Assembly (NCBI GenBank): GCA_014607495.2 | Contig: CP053155.1 | Coordinates: 11,098,001-11,162,000 of the forward strand | Direction: 5' to 3' | DNA: 64,000 nucleotides | Source: Carposina sasakii | Taxonomy: Eukaryota; Arthropoda; Insecta; Lepidoptera; Carposinidae | Shown here: positions 1 through 11,984 of the stretch, piece after piece | Position numbering within the stretch: the first letter of the stretch is position 1 | How the letters are laid out: each line of letters opens with the position of its first letter | Position numbers and translations under genes: made by a program | The notes under the pieces: generated by a model | What the model was told of the DNA's origin: nothing | The model's input: the letters and a program-made list of their open reading frames with translations, nothing else | Databases searched by the model: none

Positions 1-223
1 AACGAATGTTCGTTACTTGAGTCAAATCACTGGAAATGAAAGAAAATTAACACAAAACCCTAAGAAAGCATTAACTACGAAAAAAATTTATCTTAATTAA
101 CAAGATTCTTAACTATCGCGGCTGTTTACACAGACAATAAGGTATCCGCGAATATAAAACTGGATAACTAAATTACCTATTTATTTTTACTGGGAATTTT
201 AAAGCCAAGAAATATTGAATTAC

Positions 224-400
224 CTTAAAATACGTACGCTCGATCGAACAGTCTCACTGTTGTTGCGTAGCACTTAAACACACATAACACACGCAAGGTT
301 AAACAGCGTACTAACGAGAGCGCCTTCGCACCGCCAGCCGCAGCGTGCCCGCGCTCCCCGCCCCTCCTCCTTCAGGAGAGCGGCGAGCGCGGGCTGTGAA
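224..400 (-). promoter_or_regulatory. Possible promoter and short non-coding first exon
   Basis: A GC- and CpG-rich patch (about 310-400) stands out from the AT-rich surroundings. Read on the minus strand, it is followed by an arthropod-type initiator TTAGT (plus 310-314) and, about 90 bases on, by a good splice donor AAG|GTAAT (exon end at 224). No open frame of note lies in the putative exon, so it would be a 5' UTR exon. What is seen is only base composition, initiator and donor; transcription is inferred. It could also be an unrelated GC-rich repeat. Confidence 0.28.
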
Positions 401-1740
401 ATGGGATCGAAAGCACACATAGTCACGAAGAGTTAACCAGACGTTATCTCCGAAGGGTCAAGCCGACGGCTAGACTTAAAATACGTACTAACTTACTATC
501 AAGAGAATTTTCATAGGTCTATTGTTGAACGAAACTCATTTAGGTCTAGAGATTCTAGACTGCGCTTTCGTTAGGACTTATAAATTATAATGCGATAGCG
601 AGTGTATTTCTATTGCATTAGATTTAGTGGCTAGACCGTAGCCTACCTACTCGTAAATTACGGTTTTATTGGTTTGAGGATTTCTCTAGCCAAGAATGTC
701 CCGACTGACCATAGTTGGGGTAATTATTTGTGCTTCTGTAATTATACTATTGGCAGGAGCCTAAGTAGTGTGGCAAGGTCGTCTCTATTATATTAGGATA
801 GAACATTGGCCCTTCGAACCGGTATGAACGAGGAAACTAAGACTTAGGATATGTACTTAGTAGAAACCTAATATGTACTCGTAAATAAGTATTACTGGGC
901 GGCCTATGTTCAACAATGGACTTCTCTTGACTGAAGAGAATCACTTGATTAGATAAAACGCATTTTGACATGGAAATGCATTATGTTTGAGGATAACTCT
1001 GATAAATGCAATTATTATTAAACAATAAACAATGCAGTTTTAAATAGCGAAATTAGTATTTATTTTCTTAGACACGTTTACACCATTACAGTCAAGGTAT
1101 TGCAAGAGAGCACAGACAGTGTTGCCAAATGTGATTTAAAAATAATAAAGGTAAATTACTTTTAACAGCAATAAACAACCAATTTCTAACCTAATATTTC
1201 TAAATAAGTAATTATAAGAAACTATTTATAGCTTTTCTATGAATTGTATTGAATGTTCAATGTATTCGTTAGTATCGTGCCTCCTAGCTTAGTTATTAGG
1301 CTGCTGTCGTTCCCCACCGGATGTAGAATGATCTATTGTTTGTCTGAGATCTGTCTGTCTGTCTGAGAATTCCGTCTAGTCTAAGTGCAATGTTAATATG
1401 CCGACAATGTTGCTTGTAAATGATTTCTTGAATTGTTGCGGGCTTAGCTATAAGTAAAATATCTACATAGGTAGAACAGCCCCTCATTCTCTTAAAGTTT
1501 TCAGATATAACGCGACCGTTTTCCGCACGCCACAAAAGTTTGCTATAATCATGCTAGAATATACTTTTTTAAGCGGTAAGTAAATATTTGTTAACGCCTA
1601 CGTTTCGTGTGAAAAGTTCAGGTAATGCTGTCTCATCTTAATCAAGGCTTAGAGACAGACAGCATTAAATTTATCCTTCAGAAAAATCAGAGCTTAGTGA
1701 AATAGGGGGCTAATAGCTCTTTCTGGGTTTATATCTTGTT
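401..1740. other. AT-rich region without recognised gene
   Basis: Apart from the small RTE remnant near 900, no coding region, RNA gene or repeat family is recognised. Open frames here are short and lack any familiar motif. Confidence 0.5.
895..940 (+). pseudogene. Tiny RTE-type LINE 3' remnant
   Basis: The stretch GCCTATGTTCAACAATGGAC followed by TTCTCTTGACTGA matches, with a few changes, the last codons of RTE ORF2 (A-Y-V-Q-Q-W-T-S) seen in better copies at 10121-10297 and 30825-32386. It is too short to say more, and no target duplication was found. Confidence 0.4.
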
Positions 1741-1745
1741 TGTAG

Positions 1746-2245
1746 TTTTTTTTTTTTTTTTATTTGGTCTACTAACTGAATACAAATCATAAACATCATT
1801 GATTAATACATTTGCATCTACTTTACAATTTGTACCCTGCTTTGAGTAGACACAACATGGTTAAATAAAAATAAAACATGCAATATACTATTTAAAATAC
1901 AACAACTTAAAGAGTTAAAGTAAGTTGATTTCGCAGCCTACTTGATGATCGTGGAACGTAGATCTTTATCCTGCTGAGGATCTCTGATGAGTCAATTTCT
2001 CCATTCAGAATTTTGTACAACCATACAGTGTCCAGAGCCTTTCTCCGTGTTTTTAGAGGTGTCATCTGGTAATGTGCTAAGCGCTCCTCATATGATTTCA
2101 AAAAGCCGCATTTATTTTCCATACGAGTATATGCTATATGATACAAGAATCGTTTCTGAACGCGTTCAATTCTGTCTGAGTGTACCATGTAACCAGGGTT
2201 CCAAACGGTGCAACAATATTCGAGTATACTTAACTTAATTAACTT
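1746..2245 (-). pseudogene. Non-LTR retrotransposon (jockey/CR1-like) ORF2 C-terminus, 5'-truncated
   Basis: On the minus strand a frame open from about 2240 to 1907 encodes the region downstream of the reverse transcriptase domain: residues C-C-T-V-W-N-P, then R-I-E-R-V-Q-K-R-F-L, then a leucine-rich segment with L-Y-K-I-L-N-G. This pattern (a joined -WNP- element followed by RIE.VQKRF and LYKI.NG) is typical of the C-terminal domain of jockey-like LINEs. About 140 bases past the stop, a run of about 18 T on the plus strand (1747-1765) is the poly(A) tail of the copy. The reverse transcriptase and endonuclease parts are missing, so the copy is dead on arrival. The 5' limit near 2245 is marked by a TTAACTTAACTTAACTT simple repeat. 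Clade assignment is tentative; the LINE nature is clear. Confidence 0.75.
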
Positions 2246-2274
2246 AACTTAACTTAGTATAGTTAACAATATAC

Positions 2275-2445
2275 TATTCTGAGATTAGCGTGCACAAACG
2301 CACAGACAAACAGACAAAATTTTCAAAAATCATTCTTTTGGGTACTATTGCGTTGATAAAGGTCTCCTACAATATTTTTTCTCGTATATCTTCCATGTAC
2401 AGACAGCGATCCGTTACATTTTTATTATATGTATAGATAAACATT
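2275..2445 (-). repeat. Short interspersed repeat, same family as 58765-59090
   Basis: The segment containing the reverse complement of TGTAACGGATCGCTGTCTGT and of CACGCTAATCTCAG recurs, opposite in orientation, at 58765-58895. The shared block includes ACATGGAAGATAT and a TTTGTCTGTTTGTCTG run. Similar blocks with a nearby 'cannot be distinguished from zero then GCGGAC...GTCGCGGGC' tail are common in moth and butterfly genomes; the family name is not known to me. Confidence 0.6.
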
Positions 2446-2449
2446 AGGA

Positions 2450-5212
2450 GCTCAAATAAACACGTGAAATGCAATAAGTGGTCGATAAAACGTGCCCAAG
2501 ACAACCTATTTAGGCATAGTTACATGAGGATATAATGTGAGAATGCTTATATGAATACGTTGATAAATAAATTTCGCTTTAGTTCGAAAAATAAGTACTT
2601 ACTTGCTTACTCTACCAGCTGCTGTATAGGAATAGGGTAAAAGTTTCGGAATAAGCTAAATAATAAAATTCTTGGCTGACAAAAGAAGAAAGACAATATC
2701 AGTAATAACTGTGTTAATGCTAACCGTTGACGAACTTTTAAAACTTTTTTAAACCATCTGATCTATAAATGCGTGGGCTCTAAGAATAGAGCAAGGAGAG
2801 CAAACTGTAGGTAAGTACACCAAAATAACAAGACTTCAATAGCACCGCGTCCTTTTTTGTACCGAGTACCTACAACGACAGATATAATACTTACTAAACC
2901 ATGAACGTATAAACTATTTAGTCATCCTATTTTAGTATAATGCATAGCCTAATTATTTGCAAGTAAAACGGACCAATTCCGCCATCTTTGTCCTGGTCCG
3001 AACCGAAATATTCCGAACAGTATAGGTACCTAGTTAAATGGAGGATGGTTAATTTTGTGCAGGCGTGCGTCCCGCTTGGTATCGATTTTTCTTATTTGCA
3101 TCCCGTCTGATGCTGTGTACATCTGCACTTCTGTAGCCATTGTGGAATACCCAATTACAGTTTGGAAACATACATGGGACAATAACATACATGATTTGAA
3201 AGAGATAGTTCAGACCTATTATTTAACGTTAGATTGTAATGAACTTTTAGGGTTGAGATTGCAGTTCCAATCGTGCTATCCCAAAAGGCAAATCTGGGTC
3301 AAAGAACGTGACTTTTAAGATTAGGATTTTACAAAATGCAACCTACTCCGGAGGATACCCACAGCAATCGTCCTAACCTCTACCTAATTAAAGTCAAGAG
3401 TTCGTTTTAAAATGTTCTACGGACATTAGTTACGAGATGATGAAGAGGATTTTCCCTAAAGAATCTAATAGAAAAACATTTAAACCGATACAATAACAAA
3501 CTATTTAGAATTACCATAAATAAACATAACAAAACCGTGATTTCAATCAACGACAAGCGACCTACATGCATCCCCGATGAGTCATGTATCAAATATGTCC
3601 ATTGAAGCGCTATTTACTCGTATTCTCCAGAATGGAACAAACACGTTTGTTTAGCGGTAACAAGAGGATGCTATTTCGAAAGCTACCTGACATACTGAGC
3701 ATACCTTTCCGTTGTCTCGAAATAGTCTTCACATGCGCCAGTATTCAGGTCGTTCGCTCCATATATTTCCTATACTATATGTTTACCATTTTTCCATACA
3801 ATAGGTACATCTGCTACTGTATAATCATCGCGGTTGATGCGCCGGTTCATCGGGTATTAAGTCCATGTAACAGCTAGGTGTGGGTTTTATTCCGTGGTTA
3901 TGTTCGAGGCAATTTATCGTGCCTTTTGTAGTCTACTGTTATGTTATGAGTCAATTCAAGAACTCAATTAAACGGGTCAACTTACAATAAGATTTTAAGG
4001 ATTTTTTGGATATACATTTCATCACAGCTAGTTAGATAGGTTTCCAAAAAAGTTAGGGTAGCCTGCTGAATCATAACATAAAGAAGATCTCATAACCACG
4101 CATATCACTCTGATGTATTCTATTTAAGCCCCGCATAACCACTTTTAAAAATATTCGACCTAGCCAGTACTTACACTACCTAGCAAGATCATTACTGAAT
4201 TCCGTAGCTAACAATTGATAAATTTCATCAATTATTTTGGTTCCAAACAAGAATTCCCTATAATTTTCAAACACCTATTTACATACACGAATTAGGTACC
4301 CCTTGTCACAAGAATATCCATTTTAAGCCCCGTAAAACCTTCAAATGGTAAGGAAGAAACCTTCCTCTATTTTCCGAGGGGCACTTATGAGGTATCACCT
4401 CCTGTCTTGAATAAATTGAGTAATTACCGACCGAGATTACCAAGTAATTTAGGGGCGGAAGGTATCGATTCCCCTATTAACGTTACCTAGTTTGGTTACT
4501 AGCTGTTGACGTCTTTGCTAACAGGAGTGTATCTGGTTTTCTACGGGTTGAACATTATTAGGTTATCTATAACCACACATTTAATCGATGTTATTCTTAA
4601 AGAAGGATACAACGCAGCCGGTCGTAAAACAAACGCCAAATCCGTGGCAATATGAGTTTCGAATAAAACCATATTGCGCCGACCCCATAAATAATGGAAT
4701 AATTGCAGGAAGATGATGATACAACCCAGGAGTTTATCATTAAAGGATTATAAGGTATAAATAGATTTCCTTCACATGGCAGTGTCTTCAATACTAATAT
4801 TTTTTCATCCGATTTAAAATCTTTAGGAAGGAACTGCAATGCGTAACCGTTGACCGCAATGACTCAATAGTCTTGAATGCAGCCGTACAGACACACTTAT
4901 TAATCTTATTATACTTGCATTTGTAGATACATGTAAACCATGAATACCTATTTCGGTTTGTCATTCCTATCTAAAATTCAAACTTTCGTGTGTTTATAAT
5001 ACATCATCGGTCAGTACCATGGACTCCTTTTAACCCTATTCTCAGAGGAGTGGGCAGACATTTCCATTTGCTACGATCCTGGCACACCTCTTTCGTATCT
5101 AGTAAATGTAAACCAAATATGGGTATAATAACCTATTTTGAAGACAATAACAAAAGGTTAACAAACCCATCGCCTACATGTTTTTCGAACATATTCCTAG
5201 ATATCGTGAGTC
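2450..5212. other. AT-rich region without recognised gene
   Basis: No coding motif, RNA gene or repeat family was recognised in this stretch. The open frames (up to about 97 codons) are in AT-rich sequence, have no similarity I recognise and overlap one another on opposite strands. Confidence 0.5.
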
Positions 5213-5215
5213 TTA

Positions 5216-5388
5216 AGGTAGGTTCCCACGGTGCGTGATTTCGCGGACGGACGCGGACGCGCCGACGACTACGGACGGACGCGCACCATGGACGCGTCTG
5301 TTTTACCACGGACGCTCCGTTTCCCACGATCCGTGGTGCGAGCTGGTGCGCGTCCGTCGGTAATATCACGCACCGTGGGAACCCACCT
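5216..5388. mobile_element. 173-bp GC-rich MITE, PIF/Harbinger-like (TTA duplication)
   Basis: Ends are inverted copies (AGGTAGGTTCCCACGGTGCG at the left, the complement of AGGTGGGTTCCCACGGTGCG at the right). TTA lies directly outside both ends (5213-5215 and 5389-5391). The interior is GC-rich with repeated GGACGGACGCG units in both orientations, so the whole unit can fold back. The TIR is the same as that of the large copies at 33897, 47464 and 50216, making this the minimal member of that family. A 3-bp TWA duplication is the hallmark of PIF/Harbinger elements; superfamily is inferred from that alone. Confidence 0.8.
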
Positions 5389-5391
5389 TTA

Positions 5392-8225
5392 TAAGAACGA
5401 CCCGAAAGATTTATCTAATTATGAATAAAAACCACCTTACGAGTACATGCGGCGTGGAATCGGTAATAACGTAAATAAACAATGAAGTCGCAAAACTCCA
5501 ATTATGTTTTTTAGCACAGACAGAATTATTAATACTCGTACGTTGATGATCGCAGTCTCCATAGACCAGTCATCATGAAAAGGCCAACCACCACTGAGCA
5601 AACCTTTTGTTTAGTTGACAATGAATATCAGATGTTCCAACAATTGCTGTAGCAATTACATACCCTACTAGTATTCCACTCTAACCCTATGAAAATATTA
5701 GACACCTCTATAGGTATATCCTATGCTTCTTAGTCTGACTTGGTATACGAATGAATCGTGATGCCATTGATACAAAAACTGACTTTGACTCCAAGGTTAA
5801 GGTTAGTCTTCTTTCGGTTTTGAGTTTTATGTATTTAAATAGGTAGCTCTGGTGGTTTCTTGTACCAAGGAAATTGGACAGAGTGGTGATAGTTTTCATA
5901 TCATTATTTCCAAATCGTCCCTTTGTGGCTATTTACTTACCTACTCTTAAATTTTAATGCGTTCAATAAGTTGCTTTCTTTTTTCACTCTTTGGGTTAAT
6001 GTGTTGTGCACTTGTTATAGGTAGGTACTACATATCTATTTTGATAAATATAGTATGTTTGACTGTCCATATACACTTATTTCTCCAGGTATCTAAAGTT
6101 TTAAATACCAGTTGTTTGAGGAATATAGATAAGATACAAACAAGCACAACTGTTGGTTGTTTCCAATTTAAGACATTCGGCGAGTTTCGTAATAACTTTC
6201 GTAAGTGTCACAGAGTCCGCTCCGCCTACAATGCTTGCTTACTTTAGAGTGTAAGTATACTTGACGTGTTGGGTCTACGCAATCTTCGGGGAACGTGCTT
6301 CTTCTATCTTTACGGTCATCTAATGCGATGCGTATGGTAAAGTTTGCTTATTGCTAACAGTCTGTATACGGTATGCTAGGTGAGTATATTTTTTTATCAA
6401 CCTTTCTTTTGCCCATGAGTTGTGGGTTGATAAGACTTCTCATGTACTTAATCATTCTAGAGCCAATTAAGAACATTCAATTATGTACCTTGAGTAATAA
6501 AAAAAATACCCAATAGCCTTTACATATTTGTACTCTATCCATCTTGATATTTAGAAGTTACATAGATACAATATTCCGATATCGGAATGATCATTGTATT
6601 GATGTACTTATCTTAAGTTTTCCTCAGTGCTTATGGGTAAGCCAATAAAACTTTAGTCGGAATTCAATTAATTTGACTTAATGAAAAGTGAAATTATATT
6701 TTTCTCAGCTGAAAGTTTGTTTACCTTCCTATTCTGTGTTTAAAACTACGCCTACAAAGTCGAATTCCGATTTGTAAGATGAAATGAGCTCGTTAACCCG
6801 CTTACCTTTGAAAGTCTTTGAAGGACTGATTTAAAAGTCAAAGGTTTCGCTTTCATCCCACACTCACTTCTTCGTGGAATCCGCACAAATTGGGTTGGTT
6901 TATGTCTGGTAATCTTTGAATTCTTAGAAAATATTGGATCTGTCTTAAGAGGAGGCAGACCTTATTTAGCATCTTTTTGATGAAATATGCTGAAACGGGT
7001 GCATGTTTGTTTAATGTGAGACTATTACACTATATTCTTAGTACCCTTAACTATGTCATGTAAAACCAAAAACATGATTTAATGATTTTCGCTCGATAGT
7101 TTTGTTTTTTGAAATCGACATGTTTTTTAGTCATTTTTACTTTTATTTCGGCTATTACATGAGGTAGGCGTTTAAAATAAATTCGGATGTCAAGATAATA
7201 ATGATAGTAAACTTTTGTAAAGCCAAAATTAAAAAACAATCATAATTGAACACACAATTAATAAAAATCTTTTTGAGACTTACGCTCTTTACTTCTGAGC
7301 TCAATCAGTTGTTTAGCGTGCAAGCGATATTCTACTCTAATGCTTACAGAAAAGCGTTAAATAGTAACTTCGTGCCCGCTGACGCTCAGTACCGCGCTGT
7401 GCGCCGACGACGTAGGGTCTATGTCGCTTTCGCCGACGGCAGTGGCATTTTTTATTATCTTGCGGTGTAGGTATTACTCGATTGAGTTCGGACTAATGGG
7501 AAATAAAACTAAAAAATATGTTTCCAAAAGGAAGATGGCTCAACGTTGGAGAGAATTTTCTAAAAAGGGGAGAGAATCAAAGGTGTAAGTAGCTATAATC
7601 ATAATTAGTAAGTATGTAAAGTTTAGTGCTGAGAATGCATTTTATAATGGACAGGAGAAAAAACAAAATGTCGAAATTACGGGATAAAATATTTACCCGG
7701 GATAAAAAGTATAATGTGTAATTCTGATACGTACCTAAGCTAATATAAGGTCTTTCCGAAATTAGTGATTTGCCTTTGACACGAAACTAGGAAAGTAAAA
7801 AGAAACAACTTTCACTATGGGGCCAACTCCGATATAGTGAAAAAAATCAGCTGTTCCATACATTTCAGGATTTTGCGTGATGAAGTAGCAAACATACACA
7901 CTCACACACATACAAACTTTCACCTTTATAAATTGGTAGAATTCCTTTGAACGATGGCGCTAGTTGCTTTGTTTATCTATGTAAAAGTCTACAAAAGAAA
8001 TTAGTTCCGAAATCACACACACAGCATGAGAAGTATTCTATAAGCGCACTGCTTTACACATGAAGCACATACACAAATTTTATATACATTTACGAGTATA
8101 TGTAGGTACAATATCTTTCACCCCTAAGGAACTTACTTACTACTACAGGTGAGGCATAAATATTGGAATAGGTATGTGGATTAGGTATTTTTCAATACTA
8201 GTCGGTACCTAATACAACGTGATTA
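5392..8225. other. AT-rich region without recognised gene
   Basis: No coding motif, RNA gene or well-bounded repeat recognised. A short CpG-richer spot near 7370-7450 has an open frame but no recognisable product. Confidence 0.5.
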
Positions 8226-8690
8226 GGTCATCATCATCTTCCTGCCCTGTTCCCATTTATTTGGGGTCGGCACAATATGTACTTTTATTCCATTCATCCC
8301 TATTATCCGTCATCTCATGGCTCACTCCCAGTACACGCATATCCTCCCTCTCACAGTCCATCCAACATTTCTTTGGTCTACTTTCTTTTCTTTATATCCA
8401 TCCATACTCATGCACAAAGCTCTCTGTAAAATATGCCTTTCATCCCGTCGCTTTACATCATAGACTCATAATATAGCTTTCCATGCCCGTACCAAGACAG
8501 ACGGTTACTTCGTAACTTGTCTGTGATCGGCGCAACTTTCAAACTTCCTCTTATATACACATTTCTTATTTTATCCATTCTTGTAACTCCACACATCCAT
8601 CTCAACATTCTCATCTTGCTTACATGGAATTGATTTTTATCCTTCTTCTTTACGGCCCAGCATTCAGATACAAGACGACATTAGGTATTA
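8226..8690 (-). pseudogene. RTE-clade LINE ORF2 C-terminus, decayed, ATG-rich 3' end
   Basis: Translated on the minus strand, 8690-8475 reads through S-E-C-W-A-V, M-R-M-L-R-W-M-C-G-V-T-R-M-D, I-R-G-S-L-K-V-A-P-I, K-L-R-S-N-R-L-S-W-Y-G-H. After a frame change it continues with R-P-K-K-C-W-M-D-C, a run of D-M-R-V, then Y-C-A-D-P-K. This order (ML.WMCG.TR, R..RL.W.GH, RPK..W.D, ADP) is the C-terminal part of ORF2 in an insect RTE lineage different from the one at 30825. The 3' end is a GATGATGATG run at 8226-8237, typical of RTE tails. At least one frameshift and stops break the frame, and the catalytic RT domain is absent. Not functional. Confidence 0.8.
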
Positions 8691-8832
8691 GGTATCGCAT
8701 AAAATATCATCTTATTATGAGAAATCAACCGTAAGGCATAGACTATAAGTTTCAATTTTATTATTTAGCAAAAATACTACAATATCATTAGAATATGAAG
8801 GTAATTTTCACCATTTCTAACAAGTTTATAAT

Positions 8833-8940
8833 AGCCCAGCGGTTACATCGGCGGAGTCGAAAACCAGATATTCCTGGTTCGTATCCGGGTACAGACAAGA
8901 CTTTTTTTTTCCTTTTTTTTTTTACAAAATAAAAATCCTT
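8833..8940 (+). repeat. tRNA-derived SINE fragment
   Basis: TAGCCCAGCGG (box A-like) and, 45 bases on, GGTTCGTATCC (box B-like; one change from GGTTCGANTCC) are spaced as in a tRNA-derived RNA polymerase III promoter. A T-rich run at 8902-8932 follows. No cloverleaf with proper anticodon stem can be drawn, so this is a SINE head or decayed tRNA copy, not a tRNA gene. Confidence 0.5.
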
Positions 8941-10111
8941 TATTTAAACAAAATATTTGACACAAACTAAAAACAATTTAACTAAATATTAAAAATTTAA
9001 CCTAATATAAAAAATGCATTTCGCTATTATCACGATATTTTCTATTTCCACAACTATTCTTTTTACGTAGGTATTTATTACATAATGGATCATTCACCGA
9101 AAACCGATACTAAATATTCACCGAATAAAGATTCTACGTATTTATCTAATACGTAATGGATCACAGTAATGGAACGGCCATATTGCATAAATATTAGTAT
9201 GTATTAGGTCGAACAGGTACGATTTTTACCTAATCCGACCCATCTTTACTTACTACGTAGCATCTTCGGCAGCAGTTCCTTATCTACAATATTTTGTTTA
9301 TAGAATTCAAACCAATTGTGCCGAACAAAAAGTCCTGGAGTCGCCCGTCAAAGTTTATACCGAAATAATACCACCTGTAATCTTTGAAGAAAAGTGAGTG
9401 AGAACCTACCTACCTGCTATAATTTTGTTGTTTTTGCTCACTTGTTTTCACTTTTGGCTACTAAAACTTTTTTGATATTTTTAAACTCATTTCATATTTT
9501 AGCTCTCCGATTGACAGTTTGATGGTAACTGATGAGGTGGAGCATAGAACAGAAGGTATTTTACTGTATAAGGTAAATAGTACATATATATTTCTTGGGG
9601 AGTGTAGAGGATTAGTAAGAAAAATCATTTAATTTAATTGTATAGTATTTAAACGCACATCAAATAAAATGATTTTTTTTGTCACAAATAATTGGAATTC
9701 ATATAAAAATTACTGACTGCACAGCAAAATCCTCAAATGAGAATATTGCTTATCAAACTGCAATTTATATTTGTGGCATACGCATACCGCTATTTATCTT
9801 TAAATAAAGTTTTTTTTATTTATGCACAGCTAATATTGCGAATGCACATTATACATACCTGTTAACCCTTTATTTTTAAAAAACACCTACTGTTTATATT
9901 TAACATACAGCAATTTACCTAAATGAAACGGCATTTTTTACATAATCATCTTAATATTAAAATTTGTTAAGTTACTACTTGTAACATTTTAACATATTGA
10001 CTCACCTAAAAGCCTTTTTAAAAGCGATCTACATGAGTAAATTGGTCCCATTTCACATATGTATCGGATACTATTTTTTGTGATATATAAAATAAATCTT
10101 TGATATCTACG
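8941..10111. other. AT-rich region without recognised gene
   Basis: Very AT-rich sequence. No coding motif or repeat boundary could be set with confidence. Confidence 0.5.
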
Positions 10112-10120
10112 AGTACCATT

Positions 10121-10297
10121 CATCATTTACAGCCCTGAGAAGTCCACTGTTGGACATAGGCCTCCCCCAACAACCTCCACTCCGACCGGTCGGAAGCAGT
10201 CTGCATCCAACCGACGCCCGCAACCTTGACCAGGTCATCCGTCCACCTCGCGGGTGGCCTTCCCACGCTGCGCTTGCCGATACGTGGTATCCACTCT
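10121..10297 (-). mobile_element. 177-bp 5'-truncated RTE LINE with 9-bp target duplication
   Basis: The minus strand encodes the last residues of RTE ORF2 (V-L-E-W-I-P-R-I-G-K-R-S-V-G-R-P-P through W-T-S-Q-G-C-K) with the ending GTAAATGATG. It differs at only about three positions from the matching end of the copy at 30825-32386. A perfect 9-bp direct repeat AGTACCATT flanks it (10112-10120 and 10298-10306), so both boundaries are exact. The 5' truncation and ATG-type tail are what target-primed reverse transcription of an RTE element leaves. It carries no functional domain. Confidence 0.93.
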
Positions 10298-10838
10298 AGT
10301 ACCATTAATCCGTTTTATTCAAAACTTCCTAATACTTGTTGCATTGGATGAATTTCATACATAAATATAACTATGATGCAGGTAATGTGTTTTATTGTAT
10401 GAATGATTTTTTAACATACCTATATTACTTATTAATAAATTAATAATTTTAATTTAATTGTATTTTGCAAACAAAAATAAAATAAACATAACATTGAAAT
10501 CAATTATAATAACGACTCTATGGGTTTTTATGTTCTCTGCGTTTGACCTAGCGTTGACCCGCCTGCTCGAAAGCGCGCGAATTTCGAATTTTAACACTAC
10601 GCAGATCTTAAGGCGCTCCAATAGACGAATTTTAGGTATTTGAGGGGGTTGAGGTAGACGTAACTGCGGGGCGCCCCCCGCAACCAGCGCAATCTGCCGC
10701 GGACGTCCTTATTCTGTCGCCATCCGTATTCTGGTTAATTTCGGGATTAATTGCCGGGATTTTAATTTCTTTCCTGTATTATCAATTTTGTAACTGGGTT
10801 GCTTACTGCGTAAATTGTAAATATAAATAAAAAATGTA
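10298..10838. other. Unannotated region with a GC-rich spot
   Basis: AT-rich DNA except for 10555-10730, which is GC-rich (GGGGCGCCCCCCGC at about 10658). No open frame, RNA gene or known repeat is recognised in it. Confidence 0.4.
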
Positions 10839-11045
10839 CAGGGTGTAGGTGACAGCCAGGCAAATACTGGAATGCTGAACAAGTACTATAGTACACGACA
10901 ATATTATAACTCGCAGGAAATGCATTTTTATTTTGATTATCCGTACCTAATGTTTGTTTTCCGCGCCAATTGTATCGGGCGATATCAACTAGTTAAATTG
11001 GCTTATTGGTTATTGTGTGATACATAGCTGTTTTTTGGATCACTT
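10839..11045 (-). mobile_element. Truncated copy of the CAGGGTGT/GACAGCCAGGCAAATA MITE family
   Basis: Starts with ACAGGGTGT then GTGACAGCCAGGCAAATACT. The next 150 bases are the reverse complement, with divergence, of the right half of the MITE nested at 34327-34802 (shared blocks include AGGAAATGCATTTTTA, GATTATCCG and TTCCGCGC). The distal end is lost near 11045. Confidence 0.65.
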
Positions 11046-11589
11046 GTGACTCTCTATTAGGGTTGATCAGGTTTTTGAACTTTTTGAGCGTAACTGGTTT
11101 TTTTTAAATCGTCTATTGGTAAAATTTTTGTTTTTAAGCCATTTTCTAAGGCCGAATTAAATAAACAAAACATAACATAACGAGTGAGATCAACACTAAA
11201 ATATCGTTTCATAAATTCGATTCTGAAACTTCGCCGGCAGCTGCCGCGGCACGCTCGTTCCGCTCGCTCGGCTCGTGCGTTGTTTGTCATACTCTAACCT
11301 AACCTAACTTATTATTTTTATCATTGTATGAAAAGGGAACTGTTACACCGACAAAACGTCATTCGTCTTATACTAGTTGTGCACTAAGGTTAATTTGATG
11401 TGCAGTCAGTATTTATGATGAGATTATAGTATTTTTGTACCAAAAGGTATTAATTTGTCTTGCATTCGAGGAAAACAGTTTATGTTGGGCTGATATTATG
11501 TATTTTCGAATTATCTGCTGTAGTTGTTTTGTAAAACATTGAATTTATTTGTACTAAAATAATTTAATTGCTGTAATAAAGTATATAAA

Positions 11590-11794
11590 GGGCATACTGT
11601 ACAAGTCAGTAGAGGAACAAGAGGGTCTTGATATTTTGTAGGCGATGGGCTGACCATCTGTCACTACTAACCGAACTTGTATATCTCAACTATACCCTCA
11701 AAATTGGTCAGAAGTGGCACCATGTGTTTCTATCGGCCCTTGGTACTCTGCCTATCCCGTAAGGGATAAAGGCGTGATTATATGTATGTATGTA
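11590..11794 (+). mobile_element. TATG-tailed SINE-like retroposon with 18-bp target duplication
   Basis: A perfect 18-bp direct repeat, TGTAATAAAGTATATAAA, flanks the insert (11572-11589 and 11795-11812). The body has the GGCGATGGGCTGACCATCTG block and CCCGTAAGGGATAAAGGCGT block found in many moth genomes, and ends in a (TATG)n tail. There is no open frame and no internal RT sequence, so it is either a SINE or the 3' end of a LINE. The long target duplication and tail are diagnostic of LINE-machinery retroposition. Confidence 0.88.
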
Positions 11795-11984
11795 TGTAAT
11801 AAAGTATATAAAAGATGAGATTAAATTGATGGGCGATTATTTATTTGGTGTGCAATTAAAAATATCTCCTAAACAAATAACTATGATCGGTTATAGCTTG
11901 CAGTTGCTGGATAATACACATTTTTATTTATAACTCTTCTACCCCAAAGTGGTATTAAAGTATGATCTTCAAATTCTTCCTTCG

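Noticed and set aside
11290..11312. Insect telomere repeat (CCTAA)n
   Set aside because: Only two to three units in CTAACCTAACCTAACTT; too short to mean anything.
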